Shown here: one piece after another, positions 1 through 6,574 of the stretch | Numbering within the stretch: the stretch's first letter is position 1 | How the letters are laid out: each line of letters begins with the position of its first letter | Program-made: the position numbers and the translations under genes | Source: Desulfobacteraceae bacterium | GTDB taxonomy: Bacteria; Desulfobacterota; Desulfobacteria; Desulfobacterales; Desulfobacteraceae | DNA length: 9,964 nt | NCBI GenBank assembly: GCA_024225895.1 | Contig: JAAEMC010000226.1 | Location: 1-9,964 of the forward strand | Reading direction: 5' to 3' | Notes under the pieces: generated by a model | Databases searched by the model: none | Seen by the model: only the letters and a program-made list of their open reading frames with translations | Told to the model about the DNA's origin: nothing

Positions 1-168
1 CAGTACAATAGTGTTCGGGATTTGTGGTTAGGAAATTTCCGCTTTGGCTGGCTGCAACAAGCCAATACAGGATTGTTTTTGGTCTTCAATACGGGTAGAG
101 AGGACGGCATGGCAGCTAATAGAAGTTTTACCGTCAAGTATTCCAGATTGTTTGACGTGATAAAGTAA
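1..168 (+). CDS. C-terminal end of a DUF5916-type outer-membrane/carbohydrate-binding protein (partial)
   Basis: An open frame runs from the first base to a TAA at 166-168, giving the last 55 residues of a protein that starts before the window. The segment FRFGWLQQANTGLFLVFN, followed by a basic stretch and an ending of the form K-Y-S-R-L-F-D, matches my memory of the C-terminus of DUF5916 proteins. These are large proteins with an N-terminal CBM9-like domain and a C-terminal beta-barrel-like region, common in Bacteroidetes and some Proteobacteria. An aromatic-rich terminal strand ending near the C-terminus fits an outer-membrane barrel. Its exact function is unknown for the family. The family call rests on one short motif, so it is moderate. 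The next gene on the same strand starts 51-96 bp downstream, depending on start choice. Confidence 0.6.
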   Translation, partial: QYNSVRDLWLGNFRFGWLQQANTGLFLVFNTGREDGMAANRSFTVKYSRLFDVIK

Positions 169-264
169 CGGTTTTTTTAATGTTGGATTACAAATAGTGT
201 TTTTGATTGTAGATGATAGGTGATTGACAGTGGATCATCAAAAATTAAAAATCAAAAATCATTC

Positions 265-834
265 ATGAATTACGACAGAACACTCCAAATAATAGGACAT
301 GTGTTTTTCCTGATACTGCTTCTCATGGGAGCTGTGTTTTTCCGTGAACGGCTGTTGAATTTCGACTCTGCGTTTTACAGTTTTTCCATGCTGTATTACG
401 ATGATTTCTATATCGCACATGACCGGTATATTAGTTATGCCACTCAATGGATTCCTCTATTAGCACTGAAGTTGGGTTGTTCATTGAAAACCTTCCTGGT
501 TCTCTATTCCATTTCTCTAATATTGCTGCACTATGTGATTTACAATATTCTGGTGTATGGGTTTAAAAATACGGCAGCCGGAATCTTTTTGGCACTTTCA
601 CTGGTGTTGGCTATGAGATACAAATTTTATGCGGGCATAGCAGAAGTGACAGCCTCCATTGGATTACTGGCTTTGTTCATTGGATGGGTTACCAAAGAGA
701 AAGATCAGTTTCCTTCTTTGAAAAAATGGCAGGATAGTTTGATCGCTCTTTTATTAATAGGCATTTTGACTACCGGGCACCCGGCTATTGCCATGCCGCT
801 TTTATACTTTGCAGTAAAATCCTTATTCGTTTAA
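265..834 (+). CDS. Polytopic membrane protein, probably the truncated N-terminal part of a longer protein
   Basis: This frame encodes 189 residues from the ATG at 265. A GTG at 220 would add 15 polar residues, but has only a weak GATAGG ribosome-binding site; ATG 265 has none. I prefer 265 because the first membrane helix (IIGHVFFLILLLMGAVFF) then begins about 9 residues in. About five hydrophobic segments can be seen. Between the first two is a soluble loop with an aromatic stretch (FDSAFYSFSMLYYDDFYIAH) followed by DRYISYATQWIPLLALKLG. This opening recalls a Bacteroidetes family of roughly 500-residue integral membrane proteins of unknown function, so this copy looks cut off after its first 40%. 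The reading frame ends inside the stop codon of the convergent epimerase gene, as expected at a recombination junction. No catalytic motif was recognised. It may be a non-functional fragment. Confidence 0.5.
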   Translation: MNYDRTLQIIGHVFFLILLLMGAVFFRERLLNFDSAFYSFSMLYYDDFYIAHDRYISYATQWIPLLALKLGCSLKTFLVLYSISLILLHYVIYNILVYGFKNTAAGIFLALSLVLAMRYKFYAGIAEVTASIGLLALFIGWVTKEKDQFPSLKKWQDSLIALLLIGILTTGHPAIAMPLLYFAVKSLFV

Positions 835-1973
835 ATACCCGTTGCCTTCATCTGTACATCCGAACACCTGAAATCCTTGATTCTATCTTTTATTTTCGTG
901 GCAGTCCAGTTCTGTTCAAAGGGGCTTACCATGCTCTGTAAAGCATTGCGAAAATCTTTGTGCAGTCCTTTTTCAATGGCCTCTAAAATTTTTTGTGCAG
1001 ATGAATCACTATCGATAATATTCATTGCCTTAATCCGATGGTCCTGGCTTTTTCCCACATTGATCATGGGAACTTTAAAACTTGGGGTTTCAACGATGGC
1101 CCGGGATGAATTACCTATAAAGAGTGAGCAATGCTTGATAGCACTCAAGTAGGCCGCCGGATCTACATCGCCAATATATTTTGCCCGGTGGCCATTTACC
1201 CGAATAAATTCATCAATTTGTTCATTGATCATTTTTCCAAATCCTTGGGTCCGGGTTCTTTCAAAAAGAATATCAAAACTATGATATATAGGGTCTGAAA
1301 GAGCTTGAAGTAAGGCATTAAATTTGTCATGAACCTTTGATCCATCCTCTGCAAAGGCATGGTATGAGACCAGGAAAAATGGGGCATCCTGGTTTAAGCC
1401 CATGACATTGCTGAATTCAGGCCGGCTTAAAAAAGTTGTGTTATGGATCTTTTCAGTACAAAGGGCACCCACATTAAAGACACTGTCCGGGTGTTCGCCA
1501 AAATGGATGATACGCTGGCGGTATTTTTCGCAGCGTGTAAAATGCATATTGCTTAATTTGGTCAGTCCGAACCGGAATGCATCATTCCACTCCTTAAAGG
1601 GTGCTTCACCTCCCTCAATATGAGCTAAAGGAATATCCAGCATCAGGGCGGCGAGCCCTGCAAAATAGCTTTGCTGGGTATCACCTGTGAGCACCACCAT
1701 TTCAGGGCGGATCTGGGAGAGTATCTCCTTGTATTCCTCCATGCCGAAATTTTGAAATGTAGAGTCTGCATTAAAAAAGAAACCTAAATTTTCATCAACT
1801 TTGATTCCGTCCTGTTCAATTAAATAGTAGCTCATGTTCAGCTCTTCTGAATAATGGCTATCTGTAGATAGAACAGTTAATTCCATATTGTCATCAAAGT
1901 TTATTTCATCCATTAAAGGTTGTAGCTGCTGGTAAGCTTCTAGGGTGGTGGCGACAATGCAGATCTTTTTCAT
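831..1973 (-). CDS. UDP-N-acetylglucosamine 2-epimerase (NeuC/WecB superfamily, divergent)
   Basis: A 380-residue protein of the length usual for the Epimerase_2 family, which inverts or hydrolyses UDP-GlcNAc at C2 to feed sialic-acid-like or ManNAc-containing surface sugars; it would be cytoplasmic. Seen in order: N-terminal Rossmann start MKKICIVATTLEAY; LTGDTQQSYFAGLAALML (94-111), matching the GDT motif of WecB; AHIEGGE (117-123); TKLSNMHF (138-145); SYHAF with the histidine at 205; and GNSSRAIVETPSFKVPMINV (287-306), the nucleotide-binding loop, followed by HRIKAMNIID. The start is well supported: AGGAGAG lies 6 nt before the ATG. Several usual NeuC residues differ. The RHAITKLS histidine is phenylalanine (RFGLTKLS), GNSSSGI is GNSSRAI, and the TYHPVT loop is SYHAFAEDG. 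Activity or substrate may therefore differ. No other sugar-biosynthesis gene lies nearby, and the gene stands alone after a 466-bp gap. Confidence 0.85.
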   Translation of the reverse strand: MKKICIVATTLEAYQQLQPLMDEINFDDNMELTVLSTDSHYSEELNMSYYLIEQDGIKVDENLGFFFNADSTFQNFGMEEYKEILSQIRPEMVVLTGDTQQSYFAGLAALMLDIPLAHIEGGEAPFKEWNDAFRFGLTKLSNMHFTRCEKYRQRIIHFGEHPDSVFNVGALCTEKIHNTTFLSRPEFSNVMGLNQDAPFFLVSYHAFAEDGSKVHDKFNALLQALSDPIYHSFDILFERTRTQGFGKMINEQIDEFIRVNGHRAKYIGDVDPAAYLSAIKHCSLFIGNSSRAIVETPSFKVPMINVGKSQDHRIKAMNIIDSDSSAQKILEAIEKGLHKDFRNALQSMVSPFEQNWTATKIKDRIKDFRCSDVQMKATGI

Positions 1974-1993
1974 AAAATCTCTCCTGAAAGGGT
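1974..1993 (-). promoter_or_regulatory. Strong ribosome-binding site of the epimerase gene
   Basis: On the minus strand AGGAGAG stands 6 nt before the ATG at 1973. This fixes the start and argues against the upstream 71-codon open frame (2185-1970), which reads straight through this site, being a separate gene. Confidence 0.7.
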
Positions 1994-2005
1994 GTAAACG
2001 TTTGC
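1994..2005. promoter_or_regulatory. Palindrome GTAAACGTTTGC, LacI/PurR-like operator candidate
   Basis: A near-perfect 12-bp palindrome with an AAACGTTT core lies about 20-32 bases upstream of the epimerase start, just before its Shine-Dalgarno. Read on the minus strand it is GCAAACGTTTAC. Its GCAAACGTTT core equals the centre of the known PurR box and resembles other LacI-family operators. No LacI-family regulator is in the window. Chance occurrence in AT-rich DNA is quite possible. Confidence 0.3.
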
Positions 2006-2439
2006 TTCTTTAAACGAATGGTTTATTTTATCAGACATAGGGATGTTGCAGGCAAAACCGCGAGAGAACTGACGCTTTACGATTTGAAAAGAGGCAACAA
2101 AGGTAGTGTCACATTTTTCCGGGAAATTTTTTCCGGTGCCGCTGCTTCTCAAATGGATTTTCAAGCCAGTGAACTCCTTTTCCATGGCAGGTTTATAACT
2201 TTTTTAAGTCTGATCCTTGACCGTATGGAAATAGGATATTTGCACAATCTGTGCCTATGGAAGGGTTAAATAATTTTTAGAAAAGGTATTATGTTACATA
2301 TGCCATGAGCCACTGGTGAAGCGGGAGCATACATTTAAAATGATAAAAGACCGGATCGATGATTTTTGATGAATAAAAATCTTTTGGGATGGGCAGCTCC
2401 AGATAAGCTGTCATGGGTGGATTCCTTGGACTTCTTGGA
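2006..2439. other. Intergenic region without a convincing gene; possible 3' remnant
   Basis: About 430 bp separate the epimerase leader from the zinc-ribbon gene. Two overlapping frames (plus 2018-2269, minus 2185-1970) are open but have no recognisable motifs and no ribosome-binding site. The one suggestive patch is plus-strand 2340-2369, which reads MIKDRIDDF and then TGA. It closely resembles the IKDRIKDF near the C-terminus of the epimerase and may be the tail of a lost homologue. No clear GC-rich terminator was seen. Confidence 0.4.
2340..2369 (+). pseudogene. Possible 3' tail of a lost epimerase-like gene
   Basis: The plus strand reads M-I-K-D-R-I-D-D-F-stop. Residues 361-368 of the neighbouring epimerase are I-K-D-R-I-K-D-F, encoded on the opposite strand at 870-893. 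Over those 24 bases 18 match and most differences are synonymous, which suggests shared coding ancestry. The upstream frame gives E-P-L then K-R-E-H-T-F-K, loosely like the S-P-F…T-A-T-K preceding it in the epimerase if one gap is allowed. Very short, so it could be chance. Confidence 0.25.
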
Positions 2440-3168
2440 TTAACTCTTTCCAAATTTTTTCAATAGTAGGTTGTATGGTTTGAATAGGTCATCATAATCA
2501 GCTTTGCCTTTGACAATCAAGGCCGAAAGAAAACTGACCTCTTTTTCATTGACCACCAGGTTAGCGCTCTGGGTCAATGCATCAAGATCATAGAGGGTCT
2601 GAAATTCTTTACCCAAAAGGATGTAAAATATATTTCGCCGTTTATCCATCCCCATCTGCCTCATGAATTTGTGAAAGTCCTGCTCATTTAGTGCATTGGA
2701 GTCATATCCGCTGTGATAAACAATGGCAGCATAGTCTTTAAACCGCATGCTGGATATAGCTTCTTTAACACTTAAAGGAATATAGATCTGGTAATCATTT
2801 TCCTTTAATGCTTCTATTACGGTGCTGCGCATGGCATCGTCGGGCACAAGAACCATTGCGGTTGGAATATTTTCCGCTAATTTGGTTTCCTGGGAGTCTC
2901 CGGTCGAAAGCCATGAAATATCCGGTGCAGAAGGTGGTTCAGGAGGCTTTCCTGCCGCGGGTTCCTTCTTTGGAGGCATTTGGGCTGCGGCCTTTTTGTT
3001 AACTATGGGTTCCCCGGTGTTGTCTATTTCAATGGGCTTTTTACATTTGGGACAACCGAATTTAATAGTTTTGCCCGGGCTCATTTTTTCTATGGCAGTT
3101 TTGAGTTTTTCCTTATATGCATCTGAAAACTTCAGTATTTGTTTGCAATTTGGGCATTCTTGAATCAT
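2440..3168 (-). CDS. Zinc-ribbon protein with a C-terminal receiver-like domain
   Basis: A 242-residue soluble protein in three parts. Residues 1-50 form a zinc ribbon, with the pairs CPNC (C5, C8) and CPKC (C39, C42) as likely metal ligands, of the type called zinc-ribbon or MJ0042-like. Residues 55-85 are a Pro/Lys/Ala-rich flexible linker. Residues 102-240 look like a CheY-type alternating beta/alpha fold: strand TAMVLVPDD with an acidic pair after beta-1, helix, YQIYIP, helix, YAAIVYH, helix, NIFYILLG. The usual phospho-acceptor aspartate at the end of beta-3 is a histidine, so phosphorylation is unlikely and this is probably a pseudo-receiver. The start has a GGGAGA ribosome-binding site 8 nt upstream. 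It lies 36 bp downstream of the PilT-like ATPase gene on the same strand, almost surely co-transcribed, so a role in pilus control is inferred. Its exact function is unknown. Confidence 0.75.
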   Translation of the reverse strand: MIQECPNCKQILKFSDAYKEKLKTAIEKMSPGKTIKFGCPKCKKPIEIDNTGEPIVNKKAAAQMPPKKEPAAGKPPEPPSAPDISWLSTGDSQETKLAENIPTAMVLVPDDAMRSTVIEALKENDYQIYIPLSVKEAISSMRFKDYAAIVYHSGYDSNALNEQDFHKFMRQMGMDKRRNIFYILLGKEFQTLYDLDALTQSANLVVNEKEVSFLSALIVKGKADYDDLFKPYNLLLKKFGKS

Positions 3169-3204
3169 TGTTTTATCTCCCTTGAAAAATAAAATCTTAG
3201 GTGG

Positions 3205-4425
3205 CTATTGGTCGGTTTCACCATCACTATTTTCAGCCACTGATTCGGTTTGGTCCTCCTCCTCCTCCTCCTCCTCCTGCCAGTCAATGGACAACCCCTC
3301 AATCTGGGATGTCTTTTCCCCTTTTTCTCGCTTTAAAACATCCATACCCTGTTTGAGCTGGTTTTGTTGTGAACAATAGGCAAAAGAGGTTTCTTCGGTG
3401 ATCAGATCCCCTTTAAACAGGTCCAGGATATGTTGGTCAAAGGTCTGCATGCCAAAAGCCTTGCCATTGGTAATAACCTCGCTAAATGTCCGGCCCTCTG
3501 ATTCACCATTGAGGATGATGTCCTTTACCCTTAAGTTCATACCCATAATTTCAAGGGCTGCTACACGTCCACCGCCCTCTTTGGGCAAAAGCCGCTGGCA
3601 GACAATATACCGAACCGTGTCGGCAAGCCTGTGCCGGACCTGGGGTTGTTCTTCCTGTTCAAACATACCCAGGATGCGGTTGATGGTTTGCCCGGCATCA
3701 ACTGTGTGCAGCGTACTGACAACCAAATGCCCTGTTTCTGCAGCAGACAGAGCAATTTCCATGGTTTCCCTGTCTCGGATTTCGCCCACCAAAATTACCT
3801 TGGGTGCCTGCCGAAGTGCCGCCCGAAGACCATTGGGGAAGCTGTCAAAGTCATTGCCAAGCTCCCTTTGGTTAAAGGTTGCCTCCTTGTGGGGATGGAC
3901 AAATTCAACCGGGTCTTCCAGGGTAACGACGTGGATGGATTTTGCTTTGTTAATTTCATTTAAAAGGGCAGCAAGAGATGTTGATTTACCGGAACCCGTG
4001 GAACCGGTCACTAGAATCAGTCCGTTTTTTTCTTCTGCCATTTTTTTGAAGATCTTGGGTAATCCCAGCTGCTCAATACTTGGGATGGTTGTTTCAAGCT
4101 TTCTTAAAATGGTGGTTACGTTATTTTTTTGCTTGAATATGTTGACTCTGAATCTTGCCTTATTTCCCAGCCAGTATGATAGATCACAGGAGCCAGTTCT
4201 GACAAGATCCTCCAAGAGTCTTGGGTCGCCGCCAATAAGATTGAGTGCAAATACTTCTGCCTGGAATGGAGTCAATTCTTTTACATCGGGCACCACCGGG
4301 ACATGGGTAAGCTTTCCCGAGGATTCCACCTGGAGGCCTCTGCCTACTGTTATATTGAGGTCTGATACATTGCTGAAGGTCTCCAGCATACAGGTTATCC
4401 AATAATCAATTTCAGGTTTTTTCAT
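3205..4425 (-). CDS. PilT/PilU family type IV pilus twitching (retraction) ATPase
   Basis: A 406-residue cytoplasmic hexameric secretion-type ATPase that would power pilin depolymerisation at the inner-membrane pilus base. Key motifs are intact: Walker A GSTGSGKST (141-149), Asp box VVTLEDPVE (166-174), Walker B ILVGEIRDRET (211-221) and His box GHLVVSTLHTVDAGQTINRI (232-251). The N-terminal PAS-like domain covers about 1-115. The C-terminal GMQTFDQHILDLFKGDLI (325-342) is more like PilU than PilT, so it may be an accessory retraction motor. It is longer than typical PilT (about 345-380 residues) because of an acidic tail after residue 370 with seven consecutive glutamates. The start has AAGGA about 9 nt upstream. 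It is the first gene of a two-gene unit with the zinc-ribbon protein. No pilin or assembly genes are in the window. Confidence 0.92.
   Translation of the reverse strand: MKKPEIDYWITCMLETFSNVSDLNITVGRGLQVESSGKLTHVPVVPDVKELTPFQAEVFALNLIGGDPRLLEDLVRTGSCDLSYWLGNKARFRVNIFKQKNNVTTILRKLETTIPSIEQLGLPKIFKKMAEEKNGLILVTGSTGSGKSTSLAALLNEINKAKSIHVVTLEDPVEFVHPHKEATFNQRELGNDFDSFPNGLRAALRQAPKVILVGEIRDRETMEIALSAAETGHLVVSTLHTVDAGQTINRILGMFEQEEQPQVRHRLADTVRYIVCQRLLPKEGGGRVAALEIMGMNLRVKDIILNGESEGRTFSEVITNGKAFGMQTFDQHILDLFKGDLITEETSFAYCSQQNQLKQGMDVLKREKGEKTSQIEGLSIDWQEEEEEEEDQTESVAENSDGETDQ
3254..3277. repeat. (TCC)8 trinucleotide microsatellite encoding a poly-Glu tail
   Basis: Eight tandem TCC units lie in the 3' part of the PilT/PilU-like gene. 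In the coding direction they read as a run of GAG codons, giving seven glutamates in the acidic C-terminal tail. Slippage in whole units would change tail length without shifting the frame. Confidence 0.9.
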
Positions 4426-4610
4426 GGGATTTTTGTCCTTGTTAATGAATTAATGGATGTATTACGGGTTTTTAGCGCAAATGAATAAAACACAGTTTTC
4501 GCATGTTTAAGTGTATACCAAATGTCATAAATAGATTTTGTTCACACAGAATCGAGACATTTCACAGTGTTTGAGTTAACTTATCAAATAAATGAACCAT
4601 TTGATTTTTG

Positions 4611-4668
4611 GCGATTACCATACGCTATTTGGTTGTTGACAAAATTATTTTGGTAATCGCGATAATCA
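4611..4668 (+). promoter_or_regulatory. Putative promoter flanked by GCGATTACCA half-sites
   Basis: GCGATTACCA at 4611-4620 is repeated exactly, inverted, as TGGTAATCGC at 4651-4660. A third, imperfect direct copy GCGATAATCA (8 of 10) follows at 4659-4668, overlapping the second to make the palindrome ATCGCGAT. Between and on these sites lies TTGACA (4636-4641) and, 19 nt later, GATAAT (4661-4666), a plausible sigma-70 promoter on the plus strand with a slightly long spacer. A dimeric repressor bound at the half-sites would cover the promoter. No intact plus-strand gene follows, only the relic at 4770-4946. Confidence 0.4.
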
Positions 4669-4769
4669 CTTTTTTTAGTGGGAATTATCTAAAAAAATAT
4701 CATAGATTTTGTTTCTGAACAAGAAGATCGTTTCAGAAAAATAAATACATAATAATTTTAACCTTGTGA

Positions 4770-4946
4770 TTTCTCCATTATTTTTGGATGCAGAATCATT
4801 GCTATGGAACTGTATCTCCCAGCTTGCTATGCGGGCCTTCAGGTTTTAACGGGACTCTGACTTTGAATGTCAGTGCTTTTTATTCTGCAATTAACAAAGA
4901 AAAAATTGAAGCGCTCTTTGCGCTGGTTGATCAGGAATTTTGTTAG
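4770..4946 (+). pseudogene. Relic of the C-terminus of a condensation/acyltransferase-like protein
   Basis: A short plus-strand frame begins just after a TGA (4767-4769) and ends at TAG 4944-4946; from the ATG at 4788 it codes 52 residues. The sequence looks protein-like rather than random: YGTVSPSLLCGPSGFNGTLT, then a hydrophobic strand LNVSAFYSAI and an amphipathic helix NKEKIEALFALVDQEF. A glycine-turn-beta-strand-then-helix ending of this kind resembles the C-terminus of condensation-domain or WS/DGAT-type acyltransferases of around 450 residues. Nothing upstream in any frame continues it, so the rest of the gene seems lost. The family assignment is from memory of the pattern and is tentative. 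A small independent ORF cannot be excluded, though no ribosome-binding site precedes the ATG. Confidence 0.4.
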
Positions 4947-4972
4947 ATAGTCGTTGCCATGTCAAAGACAGA

Positions 4973-6412
4973 TTAATTATTTAAGTACATCTCTTTTACA
5001 ATATCTCCCAATGTTTTGATCCCTTGTTCCAGCCGGTTCGTCCATTTTATTCCGCAGTTGATTCTCAGACAGTGACGGTAGCGGTCTGTGGAGGAGCAGA
5101 TTTGGCCGGGCAGAATGGAAATTTGTTTTTGATATGCTTTGTGGTAAATTTCCATGGCATCTATTTTATGGCTCAAGGCGACCCAAATGAACATCCCGCC
5201 TTTGGGGAATGTGATTTTGGTGTCTTCCGGGAAATATTTTGACACGGCCAGAGCAATGGAAGATGCTTGGTTTTTTATTTTATTTCTCAGCATTCTCAAA
5301 TGCCGGTCAAAGGCACCGGTTTTAAGAAATTCGGCAATCACCTTCTGGTTGATGGTGGGGCTGGATAATGTGCTGTTGAGTTTCAGCCGCTTGACCGTTT
5401 CTAAAAATTTACCGGGAATTGCCCATCCGGTTCTCAAGCCCGGCGCCAGAGCCTTTGAAAAGGAGGAGCAGTAAAGAACCATTCCTGTTTCATCCAGGCT
5501 TTTGAAAGTGGAGGGCCGTTTATCTCCAAAATAAAGGTCCCCGTAAATATCATCTTCAATAATGGGGATCTTTTTTTTGCGGGCAATATCCATAATGGCT
5601 TGTTTGTTTTCTTTGGGGATTACTGACCCCAAAGGGTTTTGAAAATTGGAATTTAAAATAACCGCTTTGATGTGATTGGATGTAACAGTTTTTTCAAAGG
5701 TTAAAGGGTCGATACCAACCTGGGGGCACCCATGGATTTCCATGACAAACATATTTAAATCTTCAATGAGCTGTAGAAAACAGTGAAATGCCGGGGATTC
5801 CACTAAGATGGTGTCCCCTGGCTTTGCCACGGCTCGAAGGCACAGGTTCACTGCCTCAATACATCCATTGGTCGTAATAATATCATTGCAGCTGACCTTA
5901 CAGGCAAAGCCCAGCATCCTTTTGGTAAGCTCTTCCCTGAGTTCCATGTTTCCGCTACTAAGTTCATAACTGGATAAATATTTCTGCAGCCTGCTCGTAT
6001 GTATGGATTTCATAATCCTGGACAATTGTTTTAACGGCATAAGTTCTTTTGATGGGATGGCTGCCCCGAGCTGGAGGATTTCATCTGACTGGAGATCGGC
6101 AATGATTGTTTCGGCCAGTTTGTTTACCGTTACTTTGCTGGGCCGTTCCGTTACTTTTTCCTTTAAAGGTTTATAAAGAGCACACCGGTTCATGGATTTG
6201 ACATAAAAACCTGATTTTTCCTTGGCTTCAACCCTGCCACGCTTCTCCAGTTCAATATAAGCCTGGTGGATGGTGGAGACGCTTAATCCCAGTTGATTGC
6301 GTAGTTTTCTTAATGAGGGAAGCTTTTCCCCTGGCTGGAATGTCCCTTCAAGAATATTGTCTTCCATTTCATTGGCCAGTGCCACATATCTGAAATTTGT
6401 TGATGGCTTCAT
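4973..6412 (-). CDS. MocR-family transcriptional regulator (GntR winged helix fused to a PLP aminotransferase-like domain)
   Basis: A 479-residue protein of normal MocR/GabR/PdxR length. Residues 5-75 are a GntR winged helix-turn-helix (GTFQPGEKLPSLRKLRNQLG, then SVSTIHQAYIELEKRG). After a linker, residues 105-475 form a fold-type I aminotransferase domain. The PLP-binding residues are kept: N259 in NFQNPLG, D287/D288 and Y290 in IIEDDIYGDLYF, the Schiff-base lysine K320 in SSFSKALAPGLRTGW, R326, and the substrate-carboxylate arginine R450 in CLRINCG. Members use PLP or an amino-compound adduct as effector, rather than catalysing net transamination. It is divergent from an EamA exporter 162 bp away, so it most likely controls that exporter and itself. 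No clear Shine-Dalgarno precedes this ATG; it is chosen because it gives the full GntR N-terminus. Confidence 0.92.
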   Translation of the reverse strand: MKPSTNFRYVALANEMEDNILEGTFQPGEKLPSLRKLRNQLGLSVSTIHQAYIELEKRGRVEAKEKSGFYVKSMNRCALYKPLKEKVTERPSKVTVNKLAETIIADLQSDEILQLGAAIPSKELMPLKQLSRIMKSIHTSRLQKYLSSYELSSGNMELREELTKRMLGFACKVSCNDIITTNGCIEAVNLCLRAVAKPGDTILVESPAFHCFLQLIEDLNMFVMEIHGCPQVGIDPLTFEKTVTSNHIKAVILNSNFQNPLGSVIPKENKQAIMDIARKKKIPIIEDDIYGDLYFGDKRPSTFKSLDETGMVLYCSSFSKALAPGLRTGWAIPGKFLETVKRLKLNSTLSSPTINQKVIAEFLKTGAFDRHLRMLRNKIKNQASSIALAVSKYFPEDTKITFPKGGMFIWVALSHKIDAMEIYHKAYQKQISILPGQICSSTDRYRHCLRINCGIKWTNRLEQGIKTLGDIVKEMYLNN

Positions 6413-6422
6413 AATTTTTCGA

Positions 6423-6532
6423 ATCTGTTATGATTAATTTTTCAGTGTTCTGTATCTGTTATTAAAATGGTTTTAATATATACTTTTTTTTTTATCAAGG
6501 CCAATGTTTGGAAATGAAAGACTAAAACAGAT
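6423..6532. promoter_or_regulatory. Candidate MocR operator: ATCTGTTAT repeats in the divergent spacer
   Basis: ATCTGTTAT occurs at 6423-6431 and again at 6454-6462, as direct repeats 31 bp apart start to start (about three helical turns). An inverted partial copy AACAGAT is at 6526-6532. MocR regulators such as GabR and PdxR are known to bind direct repeats on the same DNA face in the divergent spacer. The two direct copies lie 11-50 bp upstream of the regulator start, fitting autoregulation. Confidence 0.45.
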
Positions 6533-6574
6533 TGAACAAGAGAATTAAAAAAAGAACTTAAGGATATTGCAGCC

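Larger units (their letters stand above)
4426..4972. other. AT-rich intergenic region with an operator-like site and a gene relic
   Basis: 547 bp lie between the minus-strand regulator gene and the start of the minus-strand pilus ATPase gene. The region must hold the ATPase promoter, but I could not single out a convincing minus-strand -35/-10 pair. Two items are described separately: a plus-strand promoter with repeated GCGATTACCA sites (4611-4668) and a short coding relic (4770-4946). No tRNA, IS end or strong terminator was seen. Confidence 0.6.

Noticed and set aside
1970..2185. 71-codon minus-strand frame ending with an ATGA overlap at the epimerase start
   Set aside because: It lacks a ribosome-binding site and motifs, and its 3' end contains the strong Shine-Dalgarno of the epimerase; more likely leader sequence.
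2018..2269. 83-codon plus-strand frame in the 2.0-2.4 kb gap
   Set aside because: No ribosome-binding site, no recognisable motif, and it overlaps another equally open frame.
3398..4405. Long (335-codon) open frame on the plus strand opposite the PilT/PilU gene
   Set aside because: It is fully antisense to a gene with all catalytic motifs, is rich in Ser/Arg/Pro as expected of a shadow frame, and has no recognisable domain.
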